From NCBI RefSeq assembly GCF_964340395.1, contig NC_135561.1, forward strand, positions 14,106,461 through 14,170,460: a DNA stretch of 64,000 bases, read 5' to 3'. Below the pieces are notes generated by a model. It saw nothing but the letters and a program-made list of their open reading frames with translations, was not told the origin of the DNA and ran no database searches. The stretch comes from Glandiceps talaboti. Lineage: Eukaryota > Hemichordata > Enteropneusta > Spengelidae. Shown one piece after another: positions 43,270 to 55,743 of the stretch; position 1 is the first letter of the stretch, and each line of letters opens with the position of its first letter. Both the position numbers and the translations under genes were made by a program.

Positions 43270-45879
43270 TACATGTACACATCGCGCTATAAGCACTTAC
43301 TGAAACTTAAAGTTCAGTTGTGCTAAAACGTGGTGTTTGGCAATGGTCTCGTCTCATTTACACACAGACATGTATCATACGATATGCTGAATCATGATGA
43401 TTGTATAGAGTAATCTCTGACCTTTGGTCTCTGCCACTTACGTAACATGGTTACGATGTTAGATGTAGCGATGATGAGTCTAAAATTGGGCCCACTTTAC
43501 TCTATTTTTGTTTGTTTGTCTGGACCTGGCAGGAGACGTGACATCACATCACAAATCGTCGGCTAGTTCCCCTCAATATTCATCCTCAGCAGACCACTTA
43601 GGGGTGGACCATTTGACATCCTGGGGGAGGGGGGGGGACTTGGAAGATTTAGGGGGGAAAAGATGCCAAATGGAGTTGCTTTAAAAAATGTTTGGCAAGG
43701 GAAACGATGCACAAGTTCAAGTGTACTATTCAACCTGCTAGTACCTCTCCAACCATGAGACTTGTCAGATCATGACAAACATTTTCAAACACATGTCAGG
43801 GACCAGTCAGTTGCTTAGGCCTGTGGTACATATTTATATTTGTTCTTGTCTCTGTTTCTTTCATATTTTTTTAAACTATTACTTCATGTAAGGGTTCAAA
43901 CACAACTATACATAAAATTATACATATAATACATGTATTACCTAGCTACCACACTAGTTACAGAACATGCCATGTAAGTGTTTGGGTGCACTTTGGGGCA
44001 AAAGCGATCTTAAAGGTTTTGTAATTGTAATCTTTATACTATTAGATAGTTTATAAAAGAACTTAAGAGACTAGAACAATTTTGAATAAATCTAAATTGT
44101 TCTAGTCTCTTCAGTATGAATTAGTCACAATGGATGAATATACTTCCTATTTCGGACACTACATGTATCAACACTACAATCAAATTCAAGTTTCTATTGT
44201 ACACTAGGTATGACCTCCTAAAGTGCTCTAACATACCAGTGACTTTAATTATACATGCAATATCAATGGCCCTATACCAATGTTACAGGCCCATTTTTAT
44301 AACATGGAAAGCTTACTTTAATAGTTATATTTAATTAAGCTTTCGAAGCTTGGCAATATTACCTCAGAGACTATGAATAATCTAAATATTGCCTTAATAG
44401 AAACAAAAAACCCAGATCTGCCAGGGGAAACCTCTTGGACTCCCTCACCCCAGAGGCCACTGATTCGTTAAACCAACAATAAGATTCACCAAAACTGGTG
44501 GAAAAAACCTCAAAAGCTTCTAGGGGGGACCCTAGGACCCCCATGAGAGGTAGACATGTCCCAGTCTCAAATCAAAGTTCTTTCCTCCACCTCTTACTGG
44601 CAAGATGCTATGAAACTTTATTTCAAAAAAGTTTTAGCCATATGTAGTTTTTTTTTTTTTTACATGTTAGAGCTGTCTTGTAAAGCTTGCAAATTATTAT
44701 CTGAAAGTGTCTGTTAATAGCCTGAAAATTGGCTTTAAGAGTAACATTCCTCCAGGGCTTCTAGGGGGAGACCCCTAGACCCCCCCCCCCATACACACAC
44801 TCACACAAGAGGTGGACATATCCCAGTCTCAAAGCTCTTCCCTCTACAGCTTACTGTCAGGATGCTGTGGAACGTTATTCACGGTGGTCAGTTTTGTCGG
44901 CCCAATGACAGTCTGTCTGTCTCTCTGGGCACTCTCACTTCTCCGAGATGCAAAGCCAGACTTGACACAAATATTAACACACTGTCTTACACATATTTAT
45001 GTCTCTCAATTTCACGACCTTGACTTTTATGGTAAAATGACAGCCGTATTTGCGATAACCACGTTTTCCCCCACAATTCCAATAAAATGACATTTTAGAA
45101 ACTATCCCACATTAGCAAGACTTAAATATATGACCTTGAACAACATTTTAGGGGTCAAGAAACAAAAATTTAAATACCACAAGTGACATGTTGGATCCAC
45201 ATCGTCTCAAATCTACGGTCTCCATTCATATTAAAGTAAACTATTATGACTGTTATACCTTGCCTTTGTCTTTGACAGCTTATTCAAAGTCAAAGAGAAA
45301 AGCGCTACATAATTTGTACCTATAGACATCATTCGAGTGTCTACACATATACTTGAAGAGTTAAACCTTCAGCTGGACAATAAAGCTGATCTTGACCTTC
45401 ACCTGCAAGGCCAAGTATTAATTTTTTGAATAACTTTAATTTAGAAGTTTTATGTCAAGATATTCCATTGAAGTATGTACACCCACTTCGAGGTACATTT
45501 GCTACTCAGATATTAGTCTAGCTGCTAGACCTCGGATGTTCTTCCGATACAATACGACACACGACCGAACATCGCTATCGAGGATGGGGTTCGGACAAGC
45601 CCTCATTGCGAACTTCGTTCGCTTATCGTATCAGAAGAAAGCCCGAACGTCTAGCAGCAAGACTGCTCAGACATTTACTTTTGACTTTGACCTTGACCTT
45701 CATCTTTAAGGTGATATTTCAATTTGCATAATCATTTTGCTATACAACAAACCAGTTGGGGCTTGTCTGTAAGCTTGATAACCTTACATACGACACTACA
45801 CTTTGCAAATCCTTCAATGGTTTTCTCAATGACTTCTCAAATTAAATAGCTCTAATTCTATTTTGTTCCGAATACACAG
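43270..45879. other. 5' flank of gene 4, including a Harbinger-like relative
   Basis: Almost identical to 52204-55109 upstream of gene 5. 43590-44875 matches the reverse complement of about 62270-63519 and starts GGGGTGGACC after CACTTA, so it is an old, truncated relative of that element. After 44900, TGACCTTGA-type units recur near 45017, 45129, 45390 and 45684. No gene is supported: the frames at 44812-45090 and 45452-45709 run through this repeat sequence. The acceptor GAATACACAG at 45879 opens the 5' UTR of gene 4. Confidence 0.65.
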
Positions 45880-45911
45880 TAATTCCAGTGAAGTACAATC
45901 TTTAAGACGCA

Positions 45912-46734
45912 ATGACAGCTACGTCACTTCCTGCCAGTACTCATCAGTCGAAGAAAACGAATGAATCTTCTGAAATGTCGTCCAAACCTCCCGATGGTGG
46001 CTGGGGGTGGTTTATTGTTCTTGGTACCTTCTTATCAACGGTTATCACATCGGGCACAGTATCTTCATTCGGTATATTTTATGTTGCTTTCCTTGATGCC
46101 TTCAACAAATCAAAGTCTGAAACAGGTGAGGAAACCAAACGGATTATGATTTTGAATCACATGGGACTTGGCTTAATTTACATATTCCTCACAACAAATA
46201 AACACTCCAACACCAAAGGAATGTATCTCATAGTATATCACTAAAGAAAACACATTATACGTCATGAACAGTGTACCAGTGTTTATTGAAATAAATTCAT
46301 GTTTAGTACTGAAATAAATAACTAAATAAATAAATGAATAAATAAATAAATGAATAAATAAATAAATAAATAAGTACATGAATAAATAAATAAATAAAAA
46401 AATAAATAAATAAATAAATAAATAAATGTACAAATACTGCTGGAATTTTGTCTGTGTCCGCAGGACCTAACAGTAGTACAGTGCTTATAGTGACCAAAGG
46501 ATGGGAACAAAGCTTGAATAACATTACATATCTCCATTTAAATTTGATGAGTTTGCACATTTGGTTAGGGAAAACTAGCTATATGTAACTAGTTATCGCA
46601 TACAACTTGTCTAAAAATGTCAATCACGTCCCCCTGTCCCAAAGGAAGGTGTGTATCAAATTCCATTTGAATTGAAATAGCTGTTTTGAGACAACGATGA
46701 CAGTGGCAGACAGTGAGACAGACAGTCAGACTGC

Positions 46735-46765
<31 letters not shown>

Positions 46766-49700
46766 TACCCCTTACATAACACATGACCTTTCCTAACAGA
46801 AGGTCATGTATGCTGACTGTCGAAAGCAGCAAAGAGTTGCCACATGTGTTGACAAAATTGCATATTCAGACAATGGAAGAACTCCACTTCTTGTATACAA
46901 CAATGGTACAATGAAAACATAAGTAATTATCTTTGTCAGAGGAGAACACGTCGTAAATATAACTAAATATAGATCTATGTTCAGTCGTCAATACTTTCTC
47001 TGTCGGCCATTGACAAGGTAGAGAAAGTTAATTGTAATTGTAAATGCAAGATAATATGGCGTGTTATAATAACTTACTGACTTGCCATACTCGACATTAT
47101 CCGGTATCTTCCGGTCGCCGAATATGGTCATGCCAAGTAAGTGCTAAATAATGCCTTCTTGAGTCTCTCCGTCCTTATAGCCATCTAAATAGTACAATGT
47201 GTGTAATGAGTGAAATATATCTTTTTTGCCACTTAGCCTGGATAGGATCGATCTCGGCCTTTGTCTTTACTATGTCAAGTCCTTTGAGTATAGCACTTGC
47301 CAGAAAAGTTGGACATCGTAAAGTTGTCATGACAGGTGGTATAGTTGCTGCTACAGGTCATCTTCTAAGTTCGTTTGCCACCAGTATTTATCATCTCTAC
47401 ATCTCATATGGAGTAATAACAGGTAAGTTTTTACACATGGTTGAACGAATGTATCACGTGACATTCATGTGGCTCATTGATAATACCTGGTATATCTTGA
47501 AACATATTGCTTGCCAAAGGACACCAGCACAGCATATATTTGCTCCAAACAGGCCAAAATGTGTGCTTACACCTCATCTTGGAATCTATCTATCAAAGCT
47601 AAATGCCGCTCGTCATCCTGATTTTTCACACGGCCCTCGGGTTGTCATTACACAAAGCCTAGGAGTGTCACAATAAAAGAAATAATAAAATGATGAATTA
47701 TCGTTTAAAATATCATTTGAATAGAGACTGGAATTACACACACACACCGGTTTGCTAAAATATTAGCGAAAGTTTAACCCTTGCTATTGTAATTGTGATT
47801 TACCACATTGATTTGTGAATATTTGTTAATTTTACCGATTCCTTTCTGAACCCCGAAAACATACTATCATTGCAGGACTTGGTCTTGGTCTAGGACATAT
47901 TGCTTCAATGGAAATAGTCGGCAAATATTTCAAACGTAGACTTCCTATTGCAATGGGAATAGCTCTAACTGGCGGAGGACTTGGTCAGATTGTACTTTCT
48001 ACAACCTCACAAGCTGTTATTGACTTCTACGGATGGAGAGGAACACTATTGATCTTTTCAGCATTTACTCTTCACATGTGCGTTGCAGGTTCTCTTTTCA
48101 GACCTCTCCCAGTTAAGCCAAATTCTAGACAGATTCAGAATGAACTAAACTCAAACGTGTTGAGCACGGTGGACAAAGGGACATATGCTCTAATAGAAGA
48201 TAATAACGTTAGAAATAAAATGATAAACACAGAAACCAAAGGAGACTCACAGCAACAATTTCTGGACTCGGAGAATAATACAGGGGTTGATGATACCGAA
48301 GAACATCCTAGAACATCTGGGTATCAGTTGAGATGTTGCAATTGTGCCAAATCTATCGTGACGTCACTGTATGACGTAACCCTGTTTAAGGAACCGGTAT
48401 TCATAATAATTATCATAATAACTCTTTCATATATATACGGGATAAATACTGTATTGGTACATCATGTAAGTACAGTATACTCTCTATTGCTTCCTTTTGA
48501 TAGTTTGATGTAGCACAATGCTATGTCATGCAAATGCAATACGATACAATACAAAACGATGAAATACAACACAACACAGCACAATACAATACAATACAAT
48601 ACAATACAATATAAGATGATTAAAAATAATGCTTTGTAATACAAGAATGCAATACAGAACAATACAATGCAATACAATACAATACAATACAATACAATAC
48701 AATACAATACAATACAATACAATACAATACAATACAATACATGTATTCACTAGGCCAGTAACCTTTCGGAACATGACTTTTACTTTTAACCATAAATATA
48801 TTTGCTAGGTCTAACTAGAAGTGAAGAAAACACTTATGAAAGAGTGTGTCTGCAGCAAACAACTGTATGCATACCGTTATTCATCCATCATTCAACATAT
48901 GACAGTTTAAAATGTTACTATTGCATTGGAAGCTCCAAAGATGCAAGCTGGAGTTTCAAGGTGATAATACCTAGCGAATTGCGCCTAGAGTTGACATTCA
49001 TACTATTATTTGGTGTGATGCGAGCAGAATAACCTGTATTATGTTTTAATTTCTTTGAAGGTAAGGCGAGGCGTAGATTATGGAATGACACCAACACAAG
49101 CCTCCTTTCTAACAGCTGTGATGGGAATTGGACAGATTGTTGGTCGTCCTGTTATTGGAATTATAGCAAATCTGCCTAAAATGAAGCCTACTTTTATCTG
49201 GAGTACATGTTTGGCAATGTGTGCTGTGTTATGTATTGCCAGTATTTACTTGAGGTCTTTTATCGGTAAGGGATTACACACTTAGTTTGTGCTAGTCAAT
49301 TTATGGAATGCTTATTCCTCGGAAAGGAGCATGTGTGCCAGGCAAGCATGACCACGTGACGTGGCCATGGATGATTCACGTTGTTCATTCTACACGTTTG
49401 GTAGTACAATATCCCGTAAATCTAAAATGCTTGCACATCGTGTGCGAAGTTTTGAAATAGCAGGTTTTGATCATTTGTTCTACCAATATACATACAGGTC
49501 AGTTGATAATGATGTCTATATTCGGTGCATGTATGGGTGGCTTTATGGTTATTGTACCTGTCGTCATTGCTGTTTTCCTGGGACGTGACAAAATGGGAGC
49601 AGGACTTGCAGTAAATTTCCAAGCTATAGGATGTATGGTATTAATTACTGGACCGATTTCCGGTAAGGAGTATTATCCACTCTTTATATGTAACCTCATT

Positions 49701-50597
49701 TAATCAATTTTTGTTATTACGCATGCTCGGAGGTGGACATATATGTATCACAGCTATGCTCTATAGTTATAAAACATATAAATCGTCATTAGTAATTATC
49801 AACTTGCTGATTTAAATTTTTTTTAGAACATTTAGCTCTCTGCATGTCAAATTCATACCATCCACCAAACTTCGGAAGTAATGTATGCATTGACCGGTGA
49901 AAGTATATAATTATTACAAAAGGTTGATACGAAAATGTTGCACATCTTATCGCATATATCATAATTTTATCATATATCCAATGTCACATCACATCACATC
50001 ACAACACAACACAACACAACACAACACATCACATCACTTCACTTCACTTCACATCACAACACAACACATCACATCACATCACATCACATCACAACACAAC
50101 ACAACACAACACAACACAACACAACACAACACATCACATCACTTCACTTCACTTCACTTCACTTCACAACACAACACAACACATCACAACACATCACATC
50201 AGTCACATCACATCACATCACATCACATCCACATGACATGACATCATATGATATCACACGTATGCGACAGTATTCTTTCTATTTCCCCTGGCAAAGCGTG
50301 GCACCACATATATAGTGTGTTAGAATATAAGTATATAATTCTCCATACATAGAAATTATATTTTCATTTTAATTCACAGGTTCCCTACGTGATCACTTTG
50401 GCACATACTACCAGGCTTTCTGGATAGCTGGATGCTCTATTGGCGTCTCTACAGGACTTGTTTTATCTTTACTCCCAGTCCATAAATTGGTTAACAAGCG
50501 ACGCAATAAGATGAGACAAACACTGCATATCAACAACGAATCTCAACCGACCAATGATGACTCTGGACAGGATGTTCAGCAAGAGTCTAATGTATAA
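45912..50597 (+). CDS. SLC16-like transporter gene 4, complete
   Basis: Exons are A 45912-46125, B 47237-47422, C 47876-48465, D 49061-49265, E 49498-49662 and F 50380-50597, giving 525 aa. DGGWGW is at residues 28-33, YFKRRLPIAMG at 151-161, and TM8 has Gln355 and Arg359 (GQIVGRP). The TM2-TM4 part (AWIGSISAFVFTMSSPLS..., SSFATSIYHLY) resembles vertebrate MCT12/MCT14 more than MCT1-4. The MCT1 Lys38 position is not basic. The cytosolic loop between TM6 and TM7 is hydrophilic. The C-terminus is ESNV. The start is preferred because the ATG follows a shared 32-bp 5' UTR segment and keeps the full N-terminus. Membrane transporter, substrate unknown. Confidence 0.93.
46310..46432. repeat. (AAAT)n microsatellite
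   Basis: ATAA/AAAT units with scattered variants in intron A-B of gene 4. A shorter one is at 55540-55615 in gene 5. Both introns then have a GACA run (46735-46766; 55705-55752). Confidence 0.95.
48535..48740. repeat. (AATAC)n microsatellite, intron C-D of gene 4
   Basis: Two pentamer runs separated by a conserved AAGATGATTAAAAATAATGC segment that is also present in gene 5. Confidence 0.95.
49984..50235. repeat. (ACATC)n/(ACAAC)n/(ACTTC)n repeat, intron E-F of gene 4
   Basis: Alternating blocks of CACAT, CACAA and CACTT pentamers. The same block style is seen in gene 5. Confidence 0.95.
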
Positions 50598-50969
50598 CTC
50601 TTGCATGCTTGCGGGCTGAAATGTAATCTGAAAACATAATTACCGCCAGAATTGCACTTGATTGGCCAACCATCCAAGAGGGACACAACCACAACTTCAT
50701 TAAACTCGTCAAAATATGTTACTAAGAAAATACCATCATAAATTTCGGAACTTATAACAACTACAAAGATACCGTTCATCAATACAACACAAGGACTAAA
50801 TTCCATATTCCGACAGTTCACTCCCGATCCTTCAGATACAGGGCAAATAGTTCATCAATCTAATGACTTCTTCATTCTCCCATATTGTTGTTCCATATTA
50901 TTGCATAATTTTTATGTACTTGTCACATGTGTTTGTATATTGTATTTGTCACATTTTGCAATTCCATAA

Positions 50970-51036
<67 letters not shown>

Positions 51037-52203
51037 ATGCTTGAACTAAAATATTACTAGTTTGTTTAATTTTATAACAAATGCGTAATATTATGACAAT
51101 AAACTTTCAACTTTGAACTTTGACATTTACATGTAGAGTTACGTATAAACAGAAAATGAATGAACAGAAAAGTGGATTTTACATAACATGCTAGTACTAT
51201 GTTGGGTTTTTTTCTGCGTTTGCTTTTTTCCTTGTAGGTTTTGAGGAACTTTAATGACGGAAAATAAAGTATTGAATCGATGGAGCCTACTCGAAAGTCG
51301 TGTGTACCAATGTTATAAATCGCCCAAGGCCAGGCAACATTTTATAAGTTTTATATAATATACAACCAGAACATCATATAGTATACGTAGTTTCATCATA
51401 GCATGCCTTCAGTGATGTTTGCTCGTCCTCAGACAAGGTATTAATTTGATGGTACAGTCGACATTGAAAGATTAAAACAAGGATGAAATCATGTATTTGA
51501 ACAGTAGATACAAGTTAGACAACGTCATTCTGCCAGGAAGGAAGGTGTACACACGAGACACATTTCGTGGCTGGACACGTTTCATTCGTCGACTTCGAAA
51601 TCAATTGAATGCTTCTTTCTGTGCCATTAGGCATTAAAGGACGCATATACACCTTGTTGTTGTCATGATATACCCATACACGTGATTGGACTTCAAGTAA
51701 AACATCCACGGAACCAAGGATACATCAATCGTAAGCCAAGTCCACTTCAAATCGGCAACATCGACCGTTTAAAAAGCTGAAGGGTGACTCGTAGATCTCT
51801 TGTCTTAATAATTTGGTGCAAGCCATCCAGATGGTAAATAATGTCTTCTCAGTTTAACAGTAATGTGTGTTTATTATATTTGGATTAAACACGCCATGTA
51901 TACTTAACGTGGACACTGTACTTTCCTTATCTCATCTTATATAATGACAGAAGATGCCTTGTCGTGAACACAGGTCAGTACTCGGCAAACTTTGAGCCAA
52001 CACGTTTGGGTCATTACTTAAGGATAAAGATGGTGATTGCAGCTTATTTTGTAAGGAGAAGTTCCATGGTCAAATCAACAGCATTTATTTGTTATCATTT
52101 TTGTATCGCCATACACTTTTCAATTGGGCCATTAGACAGTTCGTCTTAACTGGATCATTAGACAGACTCGGGTCCTCTCTCCAACAATAATTACATAACA
52201 TTG
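50598..52203. other. 3' flank of gene 4
   Basis: No gene seen. (AAAT)n lies at 50968-51038, and TGACAATAAACTTTC near 51095 could supply a poly(A) signal. It is homologous to 60359-61480 plus 63523-63650, which shows the gene 5 copy was split by the 61480-63519 insertion. Confidence 0.6.
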
Positions 52204-55109
52204 CGCTATAAGCACTTACTGAAACTTAAAGTTCAGTTGTGCTAAAACGTGGTGTTTGGCCATGGTCTCGTCTCATTTACACACATACATATATCATGCG
52301 ATATGCTGAATCATGATGACTGTATAGAGTAATCTCTGACCTTTGGTCTCTGCCACTTACGTAACATGGTTACGATGTTAGATGTAGCGATGATGAGTCT
52401 AAAATTGGGCCCACTTTACTCTATTTTAGAGTTTGTTTTTCTGGACCTGGAAGGAGACTAATCGTGGGCTAGTTCCCCTCAATATTCATCCTCAGCAGAC
52501 CACTTAGGGGTGGACCATTTGACATCCTGGCGGAGGGGGGGGGACTTGGAAGATTTAGGGGGGAAAAGATGCCAAATGGAGTTGCTTTAAAAAATGTTTG
52601 GCAAGGGAAACGATGCACAAGTTCAAGTGTACTATTCAACCTGCTAGTACCTCTCCAACCAGGAGACTTGTCAGATAATGACATATTTTCAAACACATGT
52701 CAGGGACCAGTCAGTTGCTTTGGCCCGTGGTACATATTTATATTTGTCTTGTCTCTGTTTCTTTCATAATTTTTTTTAACTATTACTTCATGTAACTTGT
52801 AAGGGTAACTATACATAAAATTATACTTACGGGGTAGGACCAACTCGGCCCATTGCCAACTCGTCCCATCGCCAACTCGGCCCATTCACATGCCAACTCG
52901 GCCCATTTACATGCCAACTCGGCCCACGCGCGTCATGACGAAAATGTTTGTGTCATTTAAAGCCAAGGTCTTGAGTCGATGACGTGATAATATCAAATAC
53001 TAGTAACATTCATATAATCAGAGAAAAAATCCTTTGCTCCACGCACCAACATCGGTATATATACTACTACTACTTGTAAAGACACTATGGATTGACATAC
53101 TAGTACATATACAATGTAGATCGCATGAATTTACTGAAGGACTAAATATCTATAGTCAAGTTGGCAGAGAGTGGGCCGAGTTGGCAGAGAGTGGGCCGAG
53201 TTGTTACAAAATGTAACAGGAAAACGACTTTTTGTAAAATAGAGAGGAACTGAAATACAACATGTTTGTTTTGAATTGGAAACCGATTTTACGTCACATT
53301 GAATTACGATATAAGATCAGGACTTTGGTTAAATTGTTCTAGTCTCTTCAGTATGAATTTGTCACAAGGGATGAATATACTTCCTATTTCGGACACATGT
53401 ATCGACACTGCAATGAAATTCAAGTTTCTATTGTACACTAGGTATGACCTCCTAAAGTGCTCTAACATACCAGTGACTTTAATTATACATGCAATATCAA
53501 TGGCCCTATACCAATGTTACAGGCCCATTTTTATAACATGGAAAGCTTACTTTAATAGTTATATTTACTTAAGCTTTTCGAAGCTTGGCAATATTACCTT
53601 AGAGACTATGAATAATCTAAATATTGCCTAAATAGAAAAAAAAACATCTGCCAGGGGAAACCCCCTGGACTCCCTCACCCTAGAGGCCACTGATTCGTTA
53701 AACCAACAATAAGATTCACCAAAGCTGGTAAAAAAACCCTCAAAAGCTTCTAGGGGAGACCCTAGGACCCCCATAAGAGGTAGACATGTCCCAGTCTCAA
53801 ATCAAAGTTCATTCCTCCACCTCTTACTGGCAAGATGCTATGAAACTTTATTTCAAAAATGTTTTAGCCATATGTAGTTTTTTTTTTTTACATGTTAGAG
53901 CTGTCTTGTAAAGCTTGCAAATTATTATCTGAAAGTGTCTGTGAATAGCCTGAAAATTGGCTTTAAGAGTAACATTCCTACAGGGCTTCTAGGGGGAGAC
54001 CCCTAGACCCCCCCCCCATACACACACTCACACAAGAGGTGGACATATCCCAGTCTCAAAGCTCTTCCCTCTACAGCTTACTGTCAGGATGCTGTGGAAC
54101 GTTATTCACGGTGGTCAGTTTTGTCGGCCCAATGACAGTCTGTCTGTCTCTCTGGGCACTCTCACTTCTCCGAGATGCAAAGCAAGACTTGACACAAATA
54201 TTAACACACTGTCTTACACATATTTATGTCTCTCAATTTCACGACCTTGACTGTTATGGTAAAATGACAGCCGTATTTGCGATAACCACGTTTTCCCCCA
54301 CAATTCCAAAAAATGACATTTTAGAAACTATCCCACATTAGCAAGACTTAAATATATGACCTTGAACAACATTTTAGGGGTCAGGAAACCAAAATTTAAA
54401 TACCAGGGGTGACATGTTGGATACACACAGACTCAAATCTAAGGTCTCCATTCATATTAAGGTATACTATCATGATTGTTATACCTTGCCTTTGTCCTTG
54501 ACAGCCATATTCAACGTCAAACAGAAAAGTGCTGAATAATTCTGAAAGATTTCTACCTATAGACATCATTTGAATGTCTATACATATACTTGTAGAGTTA
54601 AACCTTCAGCTGGACAATAAAACTGATCTTGACCTTCACCTGCAAGGCCAAGTATTACTTTTTTAATAACTTTAATTTAGAAGTTTTATGTCAAGATATT
54701 CCATTGAAGTATGTACACCCACTTCGAGGTACATTTGCTACTCAGATATTAGTCTAGCTGCTAGACCTCGGATGTTCTTCCGATACAACACGACACACGA
54801 CCGAACATTGGTATCGAGGATGGAGTTCGGACAAGCCCTCATTGCGGACTTCGTTCGGTTATCGTATCAAAAGAAAGCCCGAACGTCTAGCAGCAAGACT
54901 ACTCAGACATTTACTTTTGACTTTGACCTTCATCTTTAAGGTGATATTTCAATTTGCATAATCATTTTGCTATACAACAAACCAGTTGGGGCTTGTCTGT
55001 AAGCTTGATAACCTTACATACGACACTACACTTTGCAAATCCTTCAATGGTTTTCTCAATGACTTCTCAAATTAAATAGCTCTAATTCTATTTTGTTCCG
55101 AATACACAG
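52204..55109. other. 5' flank of gene 5
   Basis: Near-identical duplicate of 43270-45879, except that 52829-53331 replaces about 190 bp. No gene is supported. It ends with the acceptor GAATACACAG at 55109. Confidence 0.65.
52829..53331. mobile_element. Insertion with inverted CAACTCGGCCCA repeats
   Basis: The left side has five units of CCAACTCGGCCCAT type (one reads TCGTCCC) within about 100 bp. The right side near 53160-53205 has the inverse GGGCCGAGTTGGCAGAGAGT in three partial copies. About 230 bp lie between, then AT-rich sequence to the point where homology with gene 4 resumes (AAATTGTTCTAGTC). It is absent upstream of gene 4, so it arrived after that duplication or was lost there. The class is unknown. 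Confidence 0.6.
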
Positions 55110-55144
55110 TAATTCCAGTGAAGTACAATCTTTAAGACGACGCA

Positions 55145-55704
55145 ATGACAGCTACGTCACTTCCTCCCAGTGGTCATCAGTCGAAGAAAACGAATGAATC
55201 TTCTGAAATGTCGTCCAAACCTCCCGATGGTGGCTGGGGGTGGTTTATTGTTCTTGGTACCTTCTTATCAACGGTTATCACATCGGGCACAGTATCTTCA
55301 TTCGGTATATTTTATGTTGCTTTCCTTAATGCCTTCAACAAATCAAAGTCTGAAACAGGTGAGGAAACCAAACGGATTATGATTTTGAATCACATGGGAC
55401 TGGGCTTAATTTACATATTCCTCACAACAAATAAACACTCCAACACCAAAGGAATGTATCTCATAGTATATCCCTAAAGAAAACACATTATACGTCATGA
55501 ACAATGTACCAGTGTTTATTGAAATAAATTCATGTCTAGTACTGAAATAAATAAATAAATAACTAAATAAATAATTAAATAAATAACTAAATAAATAAAT
55601 AAATAAATAAATAAATGTACAAATACTGCTGGAATTTTGAATTGAAATAGCTGTTTTGAGACAACGATGACAGTGGCAGACAGTGAGACAGACAGTCAGA
55701 CTGC

Positions 55705-55743
<39 letters not shown>

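Noticed and set aside
44812-45090. 92-aa frame upstream of gene 4, with a near-identical one at 54039-54341
   Set aside because: Its conservation is explained by the recent duplication of the whole 9-kb unit. It lies in transposon-derived sequence and shows no domain.
45452-45709. 85-aa frame also kept upstream of gene 5 (54688-54939)
   Set aside because: It overlaps the TGACCTTGA repeat region and has indels of repeat units between copies. There is no evidence of a gene.
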